64,000 nt of DNA from DATLFA01 sp035525225. Lineage in GTDB: Bacteria > Actinomycetota > Acidimicrobiia > Acidimicrobiales > WLNW01. Below, one piece after another: positions 51,570 through 59,922 of this stretch (positions are counted from its first letter, which is position 1; each line of letters starts with the position of its first letter). A program made the translations under genes and the position numbers. The stretch is from the NCBI GenBank assembly GCA_035525225.1, contig DATLFA010000022.1:19224-83223 (forward strand), given 5' to 3'. Below the pieces are notes generated by a model. That model searched no databases. It had not been told where the DNA came from and worked only from the letters and a program-made list of their open reading frames with translations.

Positions 51570-53008
51570 CGTTCGGGTCGGCATTCGAGATCGCGGCACA
51601 GGTGCGCACCGGCACACGTTCCGCGCGTGAAGTGGTCGATGACTGCCTCACGGCGATCGATGCGCGCGAGGCCGACGTGCACGCGTTCAACCTGGTGCTC
51701 GCCGACCGTGCCCGCAGTGCCGCCGACGCGATCGATGCCCGGGTGGCGGCAGGCGAAGATCCCGGGCCATTGGCAGGGGTGCCGGTCGCCCTCAAGGACA
51801 ACCTGTGCACGCACGGCCTCCCCACAACGTGCTCGTCGCGCATACTCGAAGGCTGGTGCCCTCCCTACGACGCGTCGGTGGTCGAGCGCATCGTCGCCGC
51901 GGGGGGCATCGTCATCGGCAAGACCAACCTCGACGAGTTCGCGATGGGCAGCTCGACGGAGAACTCGGCGTTCGGTCCCACCCGCAATCCCCACGACCTG
52001 TCGCGCGTGCCCGGTGGCTCGAGCGGTGGGTCGGCGGCCGCGGTGGCTGCCGGCTTCGCGGCACTTGCACTCGGTAGCGACACGGGTGGCTCCATCCGCC
52101 AGCCGGCTGCGTTGTGCGGCGTGGTCGGCGTCAAGCCGACCTACGGCCTCGTGTCTCGTTACGGCCTCATCGCGTTTGCGTCGTCGCTCGATCAGATCGG
52201 CCCGTTCGCGACCAACGTTCGTGATGCGGCGCTCCTGCTCGAAGTGATCGCCGGGCACGACCCGATGGACTCGACATCGATTCCGCAAGCGTCTCCTTCC
52301 CTCGTCGACGTGCTCGACGATGGCGTCGACGGTTTGCGCGTCGGCATCATCGAAGAGCTTTCGGGCGAAGGCATCGACCCCGACGTGTTGGCGCAGTTGC
52401 ACGCGGCAGCTACCGCACTCGAAAAGGCGGGGGCGGTCGTCGAGAAGGCGTCGGTTCCGGCGACGATCTACGGCCTCTCGGCCTACTACTTGATCGCGCC
52501 GGCCGAGGCGTCGAGCAACCTCGCGCGCTACGACGGTGTGCGCTACGGCAACCGCGTCGAGGCCGCCAGCACGGCAGAGATGATGGAAGCGACCCGTACG
52601 GCCGGTTTCGGAGCGGAGGTCAAGCGCCGCATCATGCTCGGCACGTACGCGCTGACGGCGGGTTACTACGACGCGTATTACGGCAAGGCGCAGCGCGTAC
52701 GCACGCTCATCATCCGCGACTTCGCGCGTGCGTACGAGCGTTTCGATGTTCTGCTGTCGCCGACGTCGCCCACGACTGCATTCGCGCTCGGGGCGAAGAC
52801 GGCCGACCCACTCACGATGTACCTCAACGATGTGTGCACGATTCCCAGCAATTTGGCGGGTCAGCCGGCGATGTCGGTGCCGTTCGGCGTCGGAGACGAC
52901 GGCCTGCCGATCGGCGTCCAGGTGCTCGCGCCGTTGCAGGGCGAGAGAGTCATGTTCCGCACCGGGGCCGTGCTCGAGGCAGCACAGAAAGGAGGCGATC
53001 ATGTCTGA
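51566..53008 (+). CDS. gatA: aspartyl/glutamyl-tRNA amidotransferase subunit A
   Basis: Glutaminase subunit of GatCAB, an amidase-signature enzyme. The 480 residues have the Ser-Ser-Lys triad: the Lys in PVALKDNL, the cis-Ser in GGSSGGSAAA and the nucleophile Ser in GSDTGGSIRQPA. GTG at 51566 overlaps gatC, and the 3' end (KGGDHV) carries the AAAGGAGG that serves gatB. Confidence 0.97.
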   Translation: MTFGSAFEIAAQVRTGTRSAREVVDDCLTAIDAREADVHAFNLVLADRARSAADAIDARVAAGEDPGPLAGVPVALKDNLCTHGLPTTCSSRILEGWCPPYDASVVERIVAAGGIVIGKTNLDEFAMGSSTENSAFGPTRNPHDLSRVPGGSSGGSAAAVAAGFAALALGSDTGGSIRQPAALCGVVGVKPTYGLVSRYGLIAFASSLDQIGPFATNVRDAALLLEVIAGHDPMDSTSIPQASPSLVDVLDDGVDGLRVGIIEELSGEGIDPDVLAQLHAAATALEKAGAVVEKASVPATIYGLSAYYLIAPAEASSNLARYDGVRYGNRVEAASTAEMMEATRTAGFGAEVKRRIMLGTYALTAGYYDAYYGKAQRVRTLIIRDFARAYERFDVLLSPTSPTTAFALGAKTADPLTMYLNDVCTIPSNLAGQPAMSVPFGVGDDGLPIGVQVLAPLQGERVMFRTGAVLEAAQKGGDHV

Positions 53009-54428
53009 TGTTCCAGACGGTTGGGAGTTGATCTGCGGGCTAGAAGTGCACTGCGAGCTCGCGACCAAGACGAAGTTGTTCTGCGGTTGCCGCAATCATT
53101 TCGGTGACGAGCCCAACACCAACGTCTGCCCGGTGTGCCTAGGGCTGCCGGGCTCGTTGCCGGTACTCAACGGCGCGGCTGTCGACTACGCGATGAAGCT
53201 CGGTCGCTCGTTGCACTGCACGGTCAACTCTGCGGAGTTCGCGCGCAAGAACTACTTCTATCCCGACATGCCCAGGGACTATCAGATCACGCAGTTCGAC
53301 CGCCCCACCAACACGATGGGCTACCTCGATCTGCCCGCCGGCAAGCGGGTCGGCATCGTCCGGGCGCACATCGAAGAGGACACGGGTAAGACCTCGCATG
53401 CGGGCGGCGACGGGCGCATCCATGGCGCCGAGTACTCGCTCGTCGACTACAACCGCGCCGGCGTACCGTTGGTAGAGATCGTCAGCGAACCAGACATTCG
53501 CAGCGCGGACGAAGCAAAGGCCTATGTCGACGAGTTGCGCAAGATCGTGCTCGCGATCGAGGTGAGCGACGCCAAGATGGAAGAAGGCTCGATGCGCGTC
53601 GATGCCAACGTCTCGGTCCGGCCGATGGGGTCGAGCGAGTTGCGAACGCGCTGTGAGATCAAGAACATCAACTCTCTCAGCTCGCTCGAACGGGCCATTC
53701 GCTACGAAGCGAATCGACACATCGAGCTCTACGACGCCGGTGATCGACCGCATCAAGAGACACGCCATTGGGACGAAGAAAACCAGCGGACCCGGGCCGG
53801 GCGATCCAAGGAGAACTCCGAGGACTATCGCTACTTTCCCGAGCCCGACCTGTTGCCGCTCGAACCTACGGCCGATGACATCGAGCGCATCGACGCATCG
53901 CTGCCGTTGTTGCCCGCGGCTCGACGTGACCGTCTCGCGGAGGTCGCGGCGGTGAGCGCCGAGCGCGCCGCACTGATCGTCGATCGCGGCCAGGACGAGT
54001 TCGCGTTCGCGGCGATTCGAGCCGGGGCAGATCCGACACGCGTGTTGGTGCACATCGAACAGAATCTCAAAGACGGTTTCGGTGCGATGGACGTCGACGA
54101 ATTCGTTCGGCTGGTGGCGATGGAGACGCAGAGCAAGTTGAGCGCCACCCAGACCAAGCAGGTGCTCGCGGAGCTCGTCGCCGGCGGTGGGTCACCCGAA
54201 AGGATCGCGAAGGCCCGTGGTTTCGAAACCATGGACAACAGCGACCTCGAAGCCATCGTCGACAAGATCATCGCCGAAAACCCCGATGATTGGCAGCGAT
54301 TCGTCGAGGCGGACGACAAAGCGGCCAACAAGATCTACGGGTTCTTTGCGGGTTTGGTCATGAAGGCCACGCAGGGCAAGGCCGATGGCAAGGCGGTGCG
54401 GGAGATCTTCACTCAGAGGCGCGTCTGA
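53001..54428 (+). CDS. gatB: aspartyl/glutamyl-tRNA amidotransferase subunit B
   Basis: tRNA-binding kinase-like subunit that activates the misacylated tRNA. The 475 residues contain the metal site region (CGCRNHFGDEPNTNVCPVCLGLPG), YFYPDMPRDYQITQFD and EDTGKTSHAG, with the C-terminal helical and YqeY domains (LEAIVDKIIAENP). ATG 53001 overlaps gatA by eight bases and has AAAGGAGG upstream. Confidence 0.97.
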   Translation: MSDVPDGWELICGLEVHCELATKTKLFCGCRNHFGDEPNTNVCPVCLGLPGSLPVLNGAAVDYAMKLGRSLHCTVNSAEFARKNYFYPDMPRDYQITQFDRPTNTMGYLDLPAGKRVGIVRAHIEEDTGKTSHAGGDGRIHGAEYSLVDYNRAGVPLVEIVSEPDIRSADEAKAYVDELRKIVLAIEVSDAKMEEGSMRVDANVSVRPMGSSELRTRCEIKNINSLSSLERAIRYEANRHIELYDAGDRPHQETRHWDEENQRTRAGRSKENSEDYRYFPEPDLLPLEPTADDIERIDASLPLLPAARRDRLAEVAAVSAERAALIVDRGQDEFAFAAIRAGADPTRVLVHIEQNLKDGFGAMDVDEFVRLVAMETQSKLSATQTKQVLAELVAGGGSPERIAKARGFETMDNSDLEAIVDKIIAENPDDWQRFVEADDKAANKIYGFFAGLVMKATQGKADGKAVREIFTQRRV

Positions 54429-54485
54429 GAGGGACCGTCGATTCTCTACAATGATCCGATTCCCCAAGATCGAAGGAGCCCTGCC

Positions 54486-54911
54486 ATGCGTGCACGTCGC
54501 GCGGTCACGCTTTGCATCGGTGTCGTCCCGCTACTACTACTGGGCGCCTGTGGCGATGACGACGGCACAGACACGTCCCCGCAAGCGCGGGCCTTCTGTG
54601 CGGTCGCGGATCCCGTCAAGCGGCTCAGCGGTGTGTTGGAGTCCGAAGATCCTGCCGTGATCGAAGCGGCCTTCACCGGCGCGGAGGCCGCGCTCGCGTC
54701 CGTGGCCGGTGATCCGCCACAAGACATCGCCACCGACGTCGCGACGATCAAGACGCACTTCACCGCCGCCAACGACGCGCTGAAGAAGGCCAGCTACGAC
54801 GTCGACCAGATCGATAGGTCGGCGAGCAAGGCCATCTCCGATCTCGAAGACGCAGAGTTCACGAAAGCCGGCGACAACGTGCAGGTGTGGACGACCAAGA
54901 ACTGCGCGTGA
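54486..54911 (+). CDS. lipoprotein of unknown function
   Basis: A 141-residue protein with a lipoprotein signal: basic start (MRARRAV), hydrophobic core, and lipobox LLGAC with the lipidated Cys at 22, followed by an Asp-rich spacer. The mature part is helical, with cysteines in RAFCAV and at the penultimate position (TKNCA) that could pair. No family is recognised. The stop lies inside a hairpin shared with the convergent MATE gene. Confidence 0.85.
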   Translation: MRARRAVTLCIGVVPLLLLGACGDDDGTDTSPQARAFCAVADPVKRLSGVLESEDPAVIEAAFTGAEAALASVAGDPPQDIATDVATIKTHFTAANDALKKASYDVDQIDRSASKAISDLEDAEFTKAGDNVQVWTTKNCA

Positions 54912-54934
54912 GCGGTCTCGCGAGACTCACGCGC
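54904..54934. terminator. hairpin containing both stop codons of a convergent gene pair
   Basis: GCGCGTGAG (54904-54912) pairs with CTCACGCGC (54926-54934). Inside, TCTCG pairs with CGAGA, leaving a three-base bulge. The lipoprotein stop (54909-54911) and the MATE stop (54927-54929, minus strand) both fall in the stem. Likely a compact bidirectional terminator; no T-run. Confidence 0.75.
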
Positions 54935-56255
54935 GGACAGCGCCGGTAACCGCCCACGCATCGGTCGCGAAGCGGCGATACAAACCCCAGCAGCGCGCCG
55001 CCATGAACACCAGCATCGCAGCCCACAACCAGCCGATGCCCGCACCGGTGACATCGACCGCGACCGCCAACGGAACGAAGACGAGCAGTGCGGCAGCCAT
55101 CGCAAATGCGAGATACCGCAAATCGCCGGCTCCGATCAAGATGCCGTCGAGCGCGAACGCTGCCCCGCTCATCGGCTGGAGCAACGCGAGGAAGAGCAAC
55201 AGGAACGAACACAACTCGCGCACGGCTCGATCTTCGGTGAACACGACCGGGATCACCGTGTGGGTCGCGAGGACGGCGAAGCCGAGTGCGAAACCTACGA
55301 CCACCGACCATTGGATCATACGCACCGCCGCAGCGCGCGCCGCCGGAGCATGATCGGCGCCAAGGTGCCGAGCCACGATCGATTGCCCGGCGATGGCCAC
55401 CGCGTCGAGGATCAACGCCAAGAGCATCCACATGTTGAACGTGATCTGGTGAGCAGACACTTCTGTCGCGCCGAGGTGGCTGGCGACCGCGGTGCCGAGA
55501 ACGAACGCCCCGCGCAACGCGGCGGTACGCACCAACAGGTGGCCACCGACGCGCGCCAGTCGCGCGATAGCGGCGCGATCGGGCGTCAGCGCAACGTCGA
55601 AGTCTCGAACAGACACTGCGATCCATCGCAGATAGCACGCTGCTGCGATCCACTGGGCCAGCGTCGTCGAAAGTGCCGAAGCACCGATGCCGTAGTCGAG
55701 GCCATAGATGAGGACCGATTCGAGGACGAGATTGAACAGGGCGGTGCCCAGCGCGACCCACAGCGGTCGACGCGTGTCCTGCTGCCCGCGGAGGTAGCCG
55801 ACCCCCGCCAGCGTGATGAGCAAGGCCGGCAAGCCCGGCAGAGAGATGCGGAGATACACGAGCGCGTTCGCGCGCACCACCGGGTCGTCGGTGAACAGCG
55901 AGATCAGCGGGCGGGCCAGCGGCCACAGTAAGAGCGCGAGCGCAACGCCGGCGACGGTCGCGAGCCAGATGCCCTGTATCGCCTGGTGTGCGGCTTGTCG
56001 ATGTTGCCCTGCGCCGATCAGTCGGGCGACCGAGGCGGTCGTGCCATAGGCGAGGAAGATGAAGAGCGAATAGGCAGTGAGCACGATGGCGGTTGCGACC
56101 GCGAAGCCGCCGAGTTGCGGCGTGCCGAGGTGACCGATGATCGCGGTGTCGGCGAGGATGTAGAGCGGCTCGGCGACGAGCGCCCCGAGTGCGGGTATGG
56201 CGAGACGGAATATCTCTCGATCGTCGCTGCTGATGCGCAGCCGCAATCGATTCAC
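54927..56255 (-). CDS. MATE-family efflux transporter (DinF-like)
   Basis: A 442-residue transporter with twelve membrane helices in two MATE halves. It opens FRLAIPALGALVAEPLYILADTAIIGHLGTPQLGGFAVA, and the second half has AFVLGTAVASHLGATEVSAHQITFNMWML. It resembles the DinF/NorM subgroup common in actinobacteria. GTG 56255 overlaps the stop of the upstream ABC permease (GTGA), so it is translated as the last gene of the ABC operon. The substrate is unknown. Confidence 0.93.
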   Translation of the reverse strand: MNRLRLRISSDDREIFRLAIPALGALVAEPLYILADTAIIGHLGTPQLGGFAVATAIVLTAYSLFIFLAYGTTASVARLIGAGQHRQAAHQAIQGIWLATVAGVALALLLWPLARPLISLFTDDPVVRANALVYLRISLPGLPALLITLAGVGYLRGQQDTRRPLWVALGTALFNLVLESVLIYGLDYGIGASALSTTLAQWIAAACYLRWIAVSVRDFDVALTPDRAAIARLARVGGHLLVRTAALRGAFVLGTAVASHLGATEVSAHQITFNMWMLLALILDAVAIAGQSIVARHLGADHAPAARAAAVRMIQWSVVVGFALGFAVLATHTVIPVVFTEDRAVRELCSFLLLFLALLQPMSGAAFALDGILIGAGDLRYLAFAMAAALLVFVPLAVAVDVTGAGIGWLWAAMLVFMAARCWGLYRRFATDAWAVTGAVRA

Positions 56256-56965
56256 GCCACGTCGTGCCGTTCGAGTCGACGGCTCACGTAGACAAGGGCT
56301 ACCACACCGACGACGATGGGGATCGCGACGGCGTAGGCCGAGGAGATGTCGGCGTTGGCGATCGGTATGTCCGAGACCTTCGACAGTACCGAACGGGTAT
56401 AGGCGCTCAGTGCGAAGCGACGCACCCCGTGACCGGCGCGGGCGACGAACTGCTCCCATATGAAGATGTAGAGCAGTCCCCACACCAGCGCCCGCTTGGC
56501 CCGCAAGCCGAGTGCAGTGAACGCCCCGGTGTACGCGAGAGCACCGATGATCGTCGCGATCACCGACGCCAGGACTGCGTCACCGTCGAGCTCCGCCGCG
56601 ATCGATGTCGCGACGAGTGGCAACGCGACGAGAGGGATCACGATCGTGAGCGTCGACAACATCGCGCTGGCCGCCAGTTGCCAGCGCGGTATGTCGCGCA
56701 GCCACAAATAGACGAGCGTCTGGTCTTCGACGAGATCGCCGAACGATGCCGAAGCGAAGACGAGCGTGGCCACCGGCAATACGACCGCCAGGCCGAATCC
56801 GTTGACGAAGTTGACGCGGTCGCTGATGGTGACACCTTCGGCGACGTGTCCGAGGATTGCGCCCACGCCGATGCCGATGATGCCCAGTGCGCCGAGCGCG
56901 AGCACACGCGTGCGGTTGAACTGCAGCCGCAACATCACGTCGAAGAGGGCCCCGAACGCCTTCAT
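56252..56965 (-). CDS. ABC transporter permease (ABC-2 type), pair B
   Basis: A 237-residue membrane protein with six helices (for example VLALGALGIIGIGVGAILG and VVLPVATLVFASASFGDLVE) matching small ABC-2-type permeases. Its start overlaps the stop of the adjacent ATPase by four bases, and its stop overlaps the MATE start. With that ATPase it forms an exporter of unknown substrate. Confidence 0.87.
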   Translation of the reverse strand: MKAFGALFDVMLRLQFNRTRVLALGALGIIGIGVGAILGHVAEGVTISDRVNFVNGFGLAVVLPVATLVFASASFGDLVEDQTLVYLWLRDIPRWQLAASAMLSTLTIVIPLVALPLVATSIAAELDGDAVLASVIATIIGALAYTGAFTALGLRAKRALVWGLLYIFIWEQFVARAGHGVRRFALSAYTRSVLSKVSDIPIANADISSAYAVAIPIVVGVVALVYVSRRLERHDVA

Positions 56966-57933
56966 CGCCGGGCCTCGACGAGATAGCGGAACACCGATTC
57001 GAGATCATCGTCGAGGCCGCGCACTTCGAAGAGCCGGGCGTTCTCTTCTCGGGCAATCTGCACCAAGGCGCGACGGAACGCACCGACCTCGTCGGTGTCG
57101 ACGATCACCGCGTCGTCTTCGACGCGCACCGCCAGCGCGACAGTGGTCGCGACGAGACGGCTGGCGATCGCGCGAGGCCGGTCACTGCGCACGCGGATCT
57201 GCAGCGGGCGATCCTCCATGAGTTCGCGGATGGCCCGGAAGTCGCCTTCGGCGGCCAGCCGGCCCTGCACGATGACGAGCACGCGAGAGCCGAAGCGTTC
57301 GACTTCGTCGAGCACGTGGCTCGACACGACGACGCACTTGCCCTGCTGGCCGAGCGAATGCACGAGGTCGATGATGTGCAGGCGCTGCCGTGGGTCGAGA
57401 CCCGTGAGCGGTTCGTCGAGCACGAGCACGGAGGGGTCGTGGACCACCGCTTGCGCGATCTTGACCCGTTGCCGCATTCCCTTCGAGTAGGCCGCGATGA
57501 GTCGAGTGTCCTGCGGGTCGAGTTCGACGAGGGCCAGTGCCCTTGCCGCGGCAGCGGGCGGGTCTTCGCAGTGTTGAAGGATGGCCGTGAGCTGTACGAA
57601 CTCGAAGGCGGTCTGTACGTCGAACAACGACTCTTGCTGCGGCACGAGCCCGAGTCGACGGGCGAGAGAGGTGTCGCGGCGTGGATCCCGGCCGAGCACG
57701 CGAACGGTGCCTTGTGCCGGCGCCGTCAACCCGCAGAGCATGCGGATGAGCGTGGATTTGCCCGCACCGTTCGGCCCGAGCAACGCGGTCACCCCCGAAC
57801 CGATGGCGAAAGTGACGTCGGAGACCGCCACGAGATCGCCGAACCATTTCGACACGTGATCGACCGCGATGATCGGCGGCGGCGGGGGAGGCGGCAGCAG
57901 CGGCGGCGGGAGAGGCGGCACGGGCGAAGTCAT
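56962..57933 (-). CDS. ABC transporter ATP-binding protein, pair B (Pro-rich N-terminus)
   Basis: A 323-residue ATPase with Walker A GPNGAGKSTLIRML, signature AYSKGMRQRVKIAQ (a YSKGM variant of LSGGQ), Walker B VLVLDEPLTGLDP and the H-loop SSHVLDEVE. A C-terminal regulatory domain of about 90 residues follows. The first 22 residues are an unusual proline run (PPLPPPLLPPPPPPP). The start overlaps the stop of the upstream permease by four bases. Confidence 0.94.
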   Translation of the reverse strand: MTSPVPPLPPPLLPPPPPPPIIAVDHVSKWFGDLVAVSDVTFAIGSGVTALLGPNGAGKSTLIRMLCGLTAPAQGTVRVLGRDPRRDTSLARRLGLVPQQESLFDVQTAFEFVQLTAILQHCEDPPAAAARALALVELDPQDTRLIAAYSKGMRQRVKIAQAVVHDPSVLVLDEPLTGLDPRQRLHIIDLVHSLGQQGKCVVVSSHVLDEVERFGSRVLVIVQGRLAAEGDFRAIRELMEDRPLQIRVRSDRPRAIASRLVATTVALAVRVEDDAVIVDTDEVGAFRRALVQIAREENARLFEVRGLDDDLESVFRYLVEARR

Positions 57934-58820
57934 TTCGTCACCGTGATGCGCCGGTAGCGAAACCACACGAACGCCGCGAAGAAGAACGTCCATGCCATGT
58001 TGGCACCGATGGTGACGGCCGCCGGGATCTCGTTGAGCCGGTAGCCTTCGTCGCCTCTGTTTCCCGTGCGTTCGCCGAAAATCCGCAACACCGACTCGAA
58101 TGGCAGGCCGAGGAAGTTGAACAGCTGGAAGTAGACCGACAACTCGGCCTCGAACACCAACACGCCGGTGATGATCAACGAACCGACGAGCGTGAGGATG
58201 ATGACGGCGGCCGCCGCCGCCTTGCGGGTGGTCGTGCTGGCGATGGCGAGCGACAACGACGTGTGCAACGCCGCAACACACAGACCGCCGGCGACGATGC
58301 GACCCAGCGTGATCAGCCAATGCAACGGCGAGTCAGGCCCTTGCCCGAGGATGGTGTACGACAACAAGATCAGCAACAACGGCCCGATGGTGACGAGCGA
58401 CAGGATCGCGGTCACCGCAATCGCCTTCGACAAGAGATAGGTGTTGCGATCGAGGGGCGACGCGAGATACATGCCGAGGAGGCCCGATCGGCGATCGGGA
58501 CACAGCAGTTCGGGTGTGACGAAGGCGCTGAAGACGAAGATTGCCGCGGAGATGTACGAGTAGTACTCGGCATACGTGGGCAAGATGTCTTCCCTCAGCA
58601 CGACGCTCTTGAAGAGGGCCACCATCCCCACGAAGACGATGGCGGGCACGTAGGCCAGCATGATGGTGAGTACGGGGATCACCTTTGCGCCATGACGGCG
58701 CTTGATGCCCAGCGCGTGGCGCATGCTGTGCACCGCCACGGTGCGCATGGAGCCGATCAGCCCAGTGCGCGGACCGTCGTACGATCGATAGCTGCGGTCG
58801 AGAATGCGAGCGTCGGCCAT
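57930..58820 (-). CDS. ABC transporter permease (ABC-2 type), pair A
   Basis: A 296-residue membrane protein with about six helices. It has a cytoplasmic start (RSYRSYDGPRTGLIGSMRTVAVHSMRHALG), a helix near 46-68 and the TPELLCPDRRSGLLGMYLASPLDR loop typical of ABC-2 exporters. ATG 58820 sits in the stop codon of the preceding ATPase gene, and its own stop overlaps the next ATPase start. Confidence 0.88.
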   Translation of the reverse strand: MADARILDRSYRSYDGPRTGLIGSMRTVAVHSMRHALGIKRRHGAKVIPVLTIMLAYVPAIVFVGMVALFKSVVLREDILPTYAEYYSYISAAIFVFSAFVTPELLCPDRRSGLLGMYLASPLDRNTYLLSKAIAVTAILSLVTIGPLLLILLSYTILGQGPDSPLHWLITLGRIVAGGLCVAALHTSLSLAIASTTTRKAAAAAVIILTLVGSLIITGVLVFEAELSVYFQLFNFLGLPFESVLRIFGERTGNRGDEGYRLNEIPAAVTIGANMAWTFFFAAFVWFRYRRITVTK

Positions 58821-59758
58821 CACACGGTTCCGGAGAAGGTCGGCGGCAGTTCGAGGAGCTCTAGAAATGCGTCTTCGAGCGAACGGCGCCTGCGTTCGAG
58901 AAGCTTGATGCCGGCGCCGGCGCCGGCGACGACATCGCGGATCGTGTCGAGTTGCGCATCGTCGATCACCTCGACGAAGAGTCGTGTGCCGTCTCGACTG
59001 ACCGACAACATGGCGACCTCGAGGCCCCGCATCACGGCATCGACATCGCCGACGATGTCGACGAGGTACGCGTCGCGTGCGGACTGCAGGTCGCGCAGCG
59101 GAGCGTTGGCGACCACCACGCCTCCGCCCAGGATCACGACGGCGTCGCACACCCGCTCGACCTCTTCGAGCAAGTGCGACGACAGCAAGACGTCGATGTT
59201 GAACTCGAGTGCGCAACGGCGAATGAGCTCGAGCATCTGGTCGCGTTGCATGGGGTCGAGGCCGTCGGTGGGCTCGTCGAGCAACACCAGTTGCGGATCG
59301 TGCGAGATGGCTTGGGCCAACTTGACCCGCTGCTTTTGTCCCGTCGACATCGTGCCGATCGCCCGGAATCTCTCTTCGCCCAGGCCCACCGCGTAGAGGG
59401 CGTCGCTGGCCCGGTTGGTCGCGTCGCGGCGAGGCAGACCATGGAGCTCCGCGATGTGGCGGACCAGATCGAAGGCCTGGACGTCTGCGGGCAACACGTG
59501 GTGCTCGGGTGAGTACCCCAGGCGTTCACGGACATGGGCCCCCGCGGTCATCGGGTCGAGGCCGAAGACCTCGAGGGCCCCCTGGTCGGGGCGGTGCAGG
59601 CCGAGGATCATGCCGAGCAACGTGGTCTTGCCCGCGCCGTTGGCGCCGAGCAGCCCGGTCACCCCGCGCCGAACGGTGAACGACGCTCCGTCGAGCGCAG
59701 TGGTCCGGCCCCACCGCTTGACGACACCCTGCCCACTGATGATGGTGTCGGCACTCAT
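58820..59758 (-). CDS. ABC transporter ATP-binding protein, pair A
   Basis: A 312-residue ATPase, first gene of the five-gene minus-strand operon. It has Walker A GANGAGKTTLLGMI, signature TMSTGQKQRVKLAQ, Walker B LVLLDEPTDGLDP and H-loop SSHLLEEVE. ATG 59758 (MSADTIISGQG) is chosen because the 20 upstream residues are not conserved-looking. Its C-terminal 80 residues form the usual accessory domain. Confidence 0.94.
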   Translation of the reverse strand: MSADTIISGQGVVKRWGRTTALDGASFTVRRGVTGLLGANGAGKTTLLGMILGLHRPDQGALEVFGLDPMTAGAHVRERLGYSPEHHVLPADVQAFDLVRHIAELHGLPRRDATNRASDALYAVGLGEERFRAIGTMSTGQKQRVKLAQAISHDPQLVLLDEPTDGLDPMQRDQMLELIRRCALEFNIDVLLSSHLLEEVERVCDAVVILGGGVVVANAPLRDLQSARDAYLVDIVGDVDAVMRGLEVAMLSVSRDGTRLFVEVIDDAQLDTIRDVVAGAGAGIKLLERRRRSLEDAFLELLELPPTFSGTV

Positions 59759-59854
59759 GCGCTGTCGATCGTACGGCCCCGGTGAGCCGTCGCGAGGGCA
59801 CTTGGAGCCGTGCTCCACGGTTTTCCGTTCAGAGGCCCGCGGGCCGGCGGCCGG

Positions 59855-59883
59855 TTCTCACTGACTGCGATCCTAGGTATTCA
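59855..59883 (+). promoter_or_regulatory. weak candidate ilvD promoter
   Basis: TTCTCA (59855-59860) and TATTCA (59878-59883) lie 17 bases apart in the 164-base gap between the divergent ABC operon and ilvD. The gap also holds GC-rich inverted stretches (CCCGCGGGCCGGCGGCCGG). I see no T-box or leader peptide. Low confidence. Confidence 0.25.
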
Positions 59884-59922
59884 CTGGCGGGACCGATCCC
59901 GATTTGGAATAGCCTCCGGCCC

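Noticed and set aside
59759..59922. T-box or attenuator before ilvD
   Set aside because: No specifier loop, T-box sequence, leader peptide or terminator with T-run could be found.
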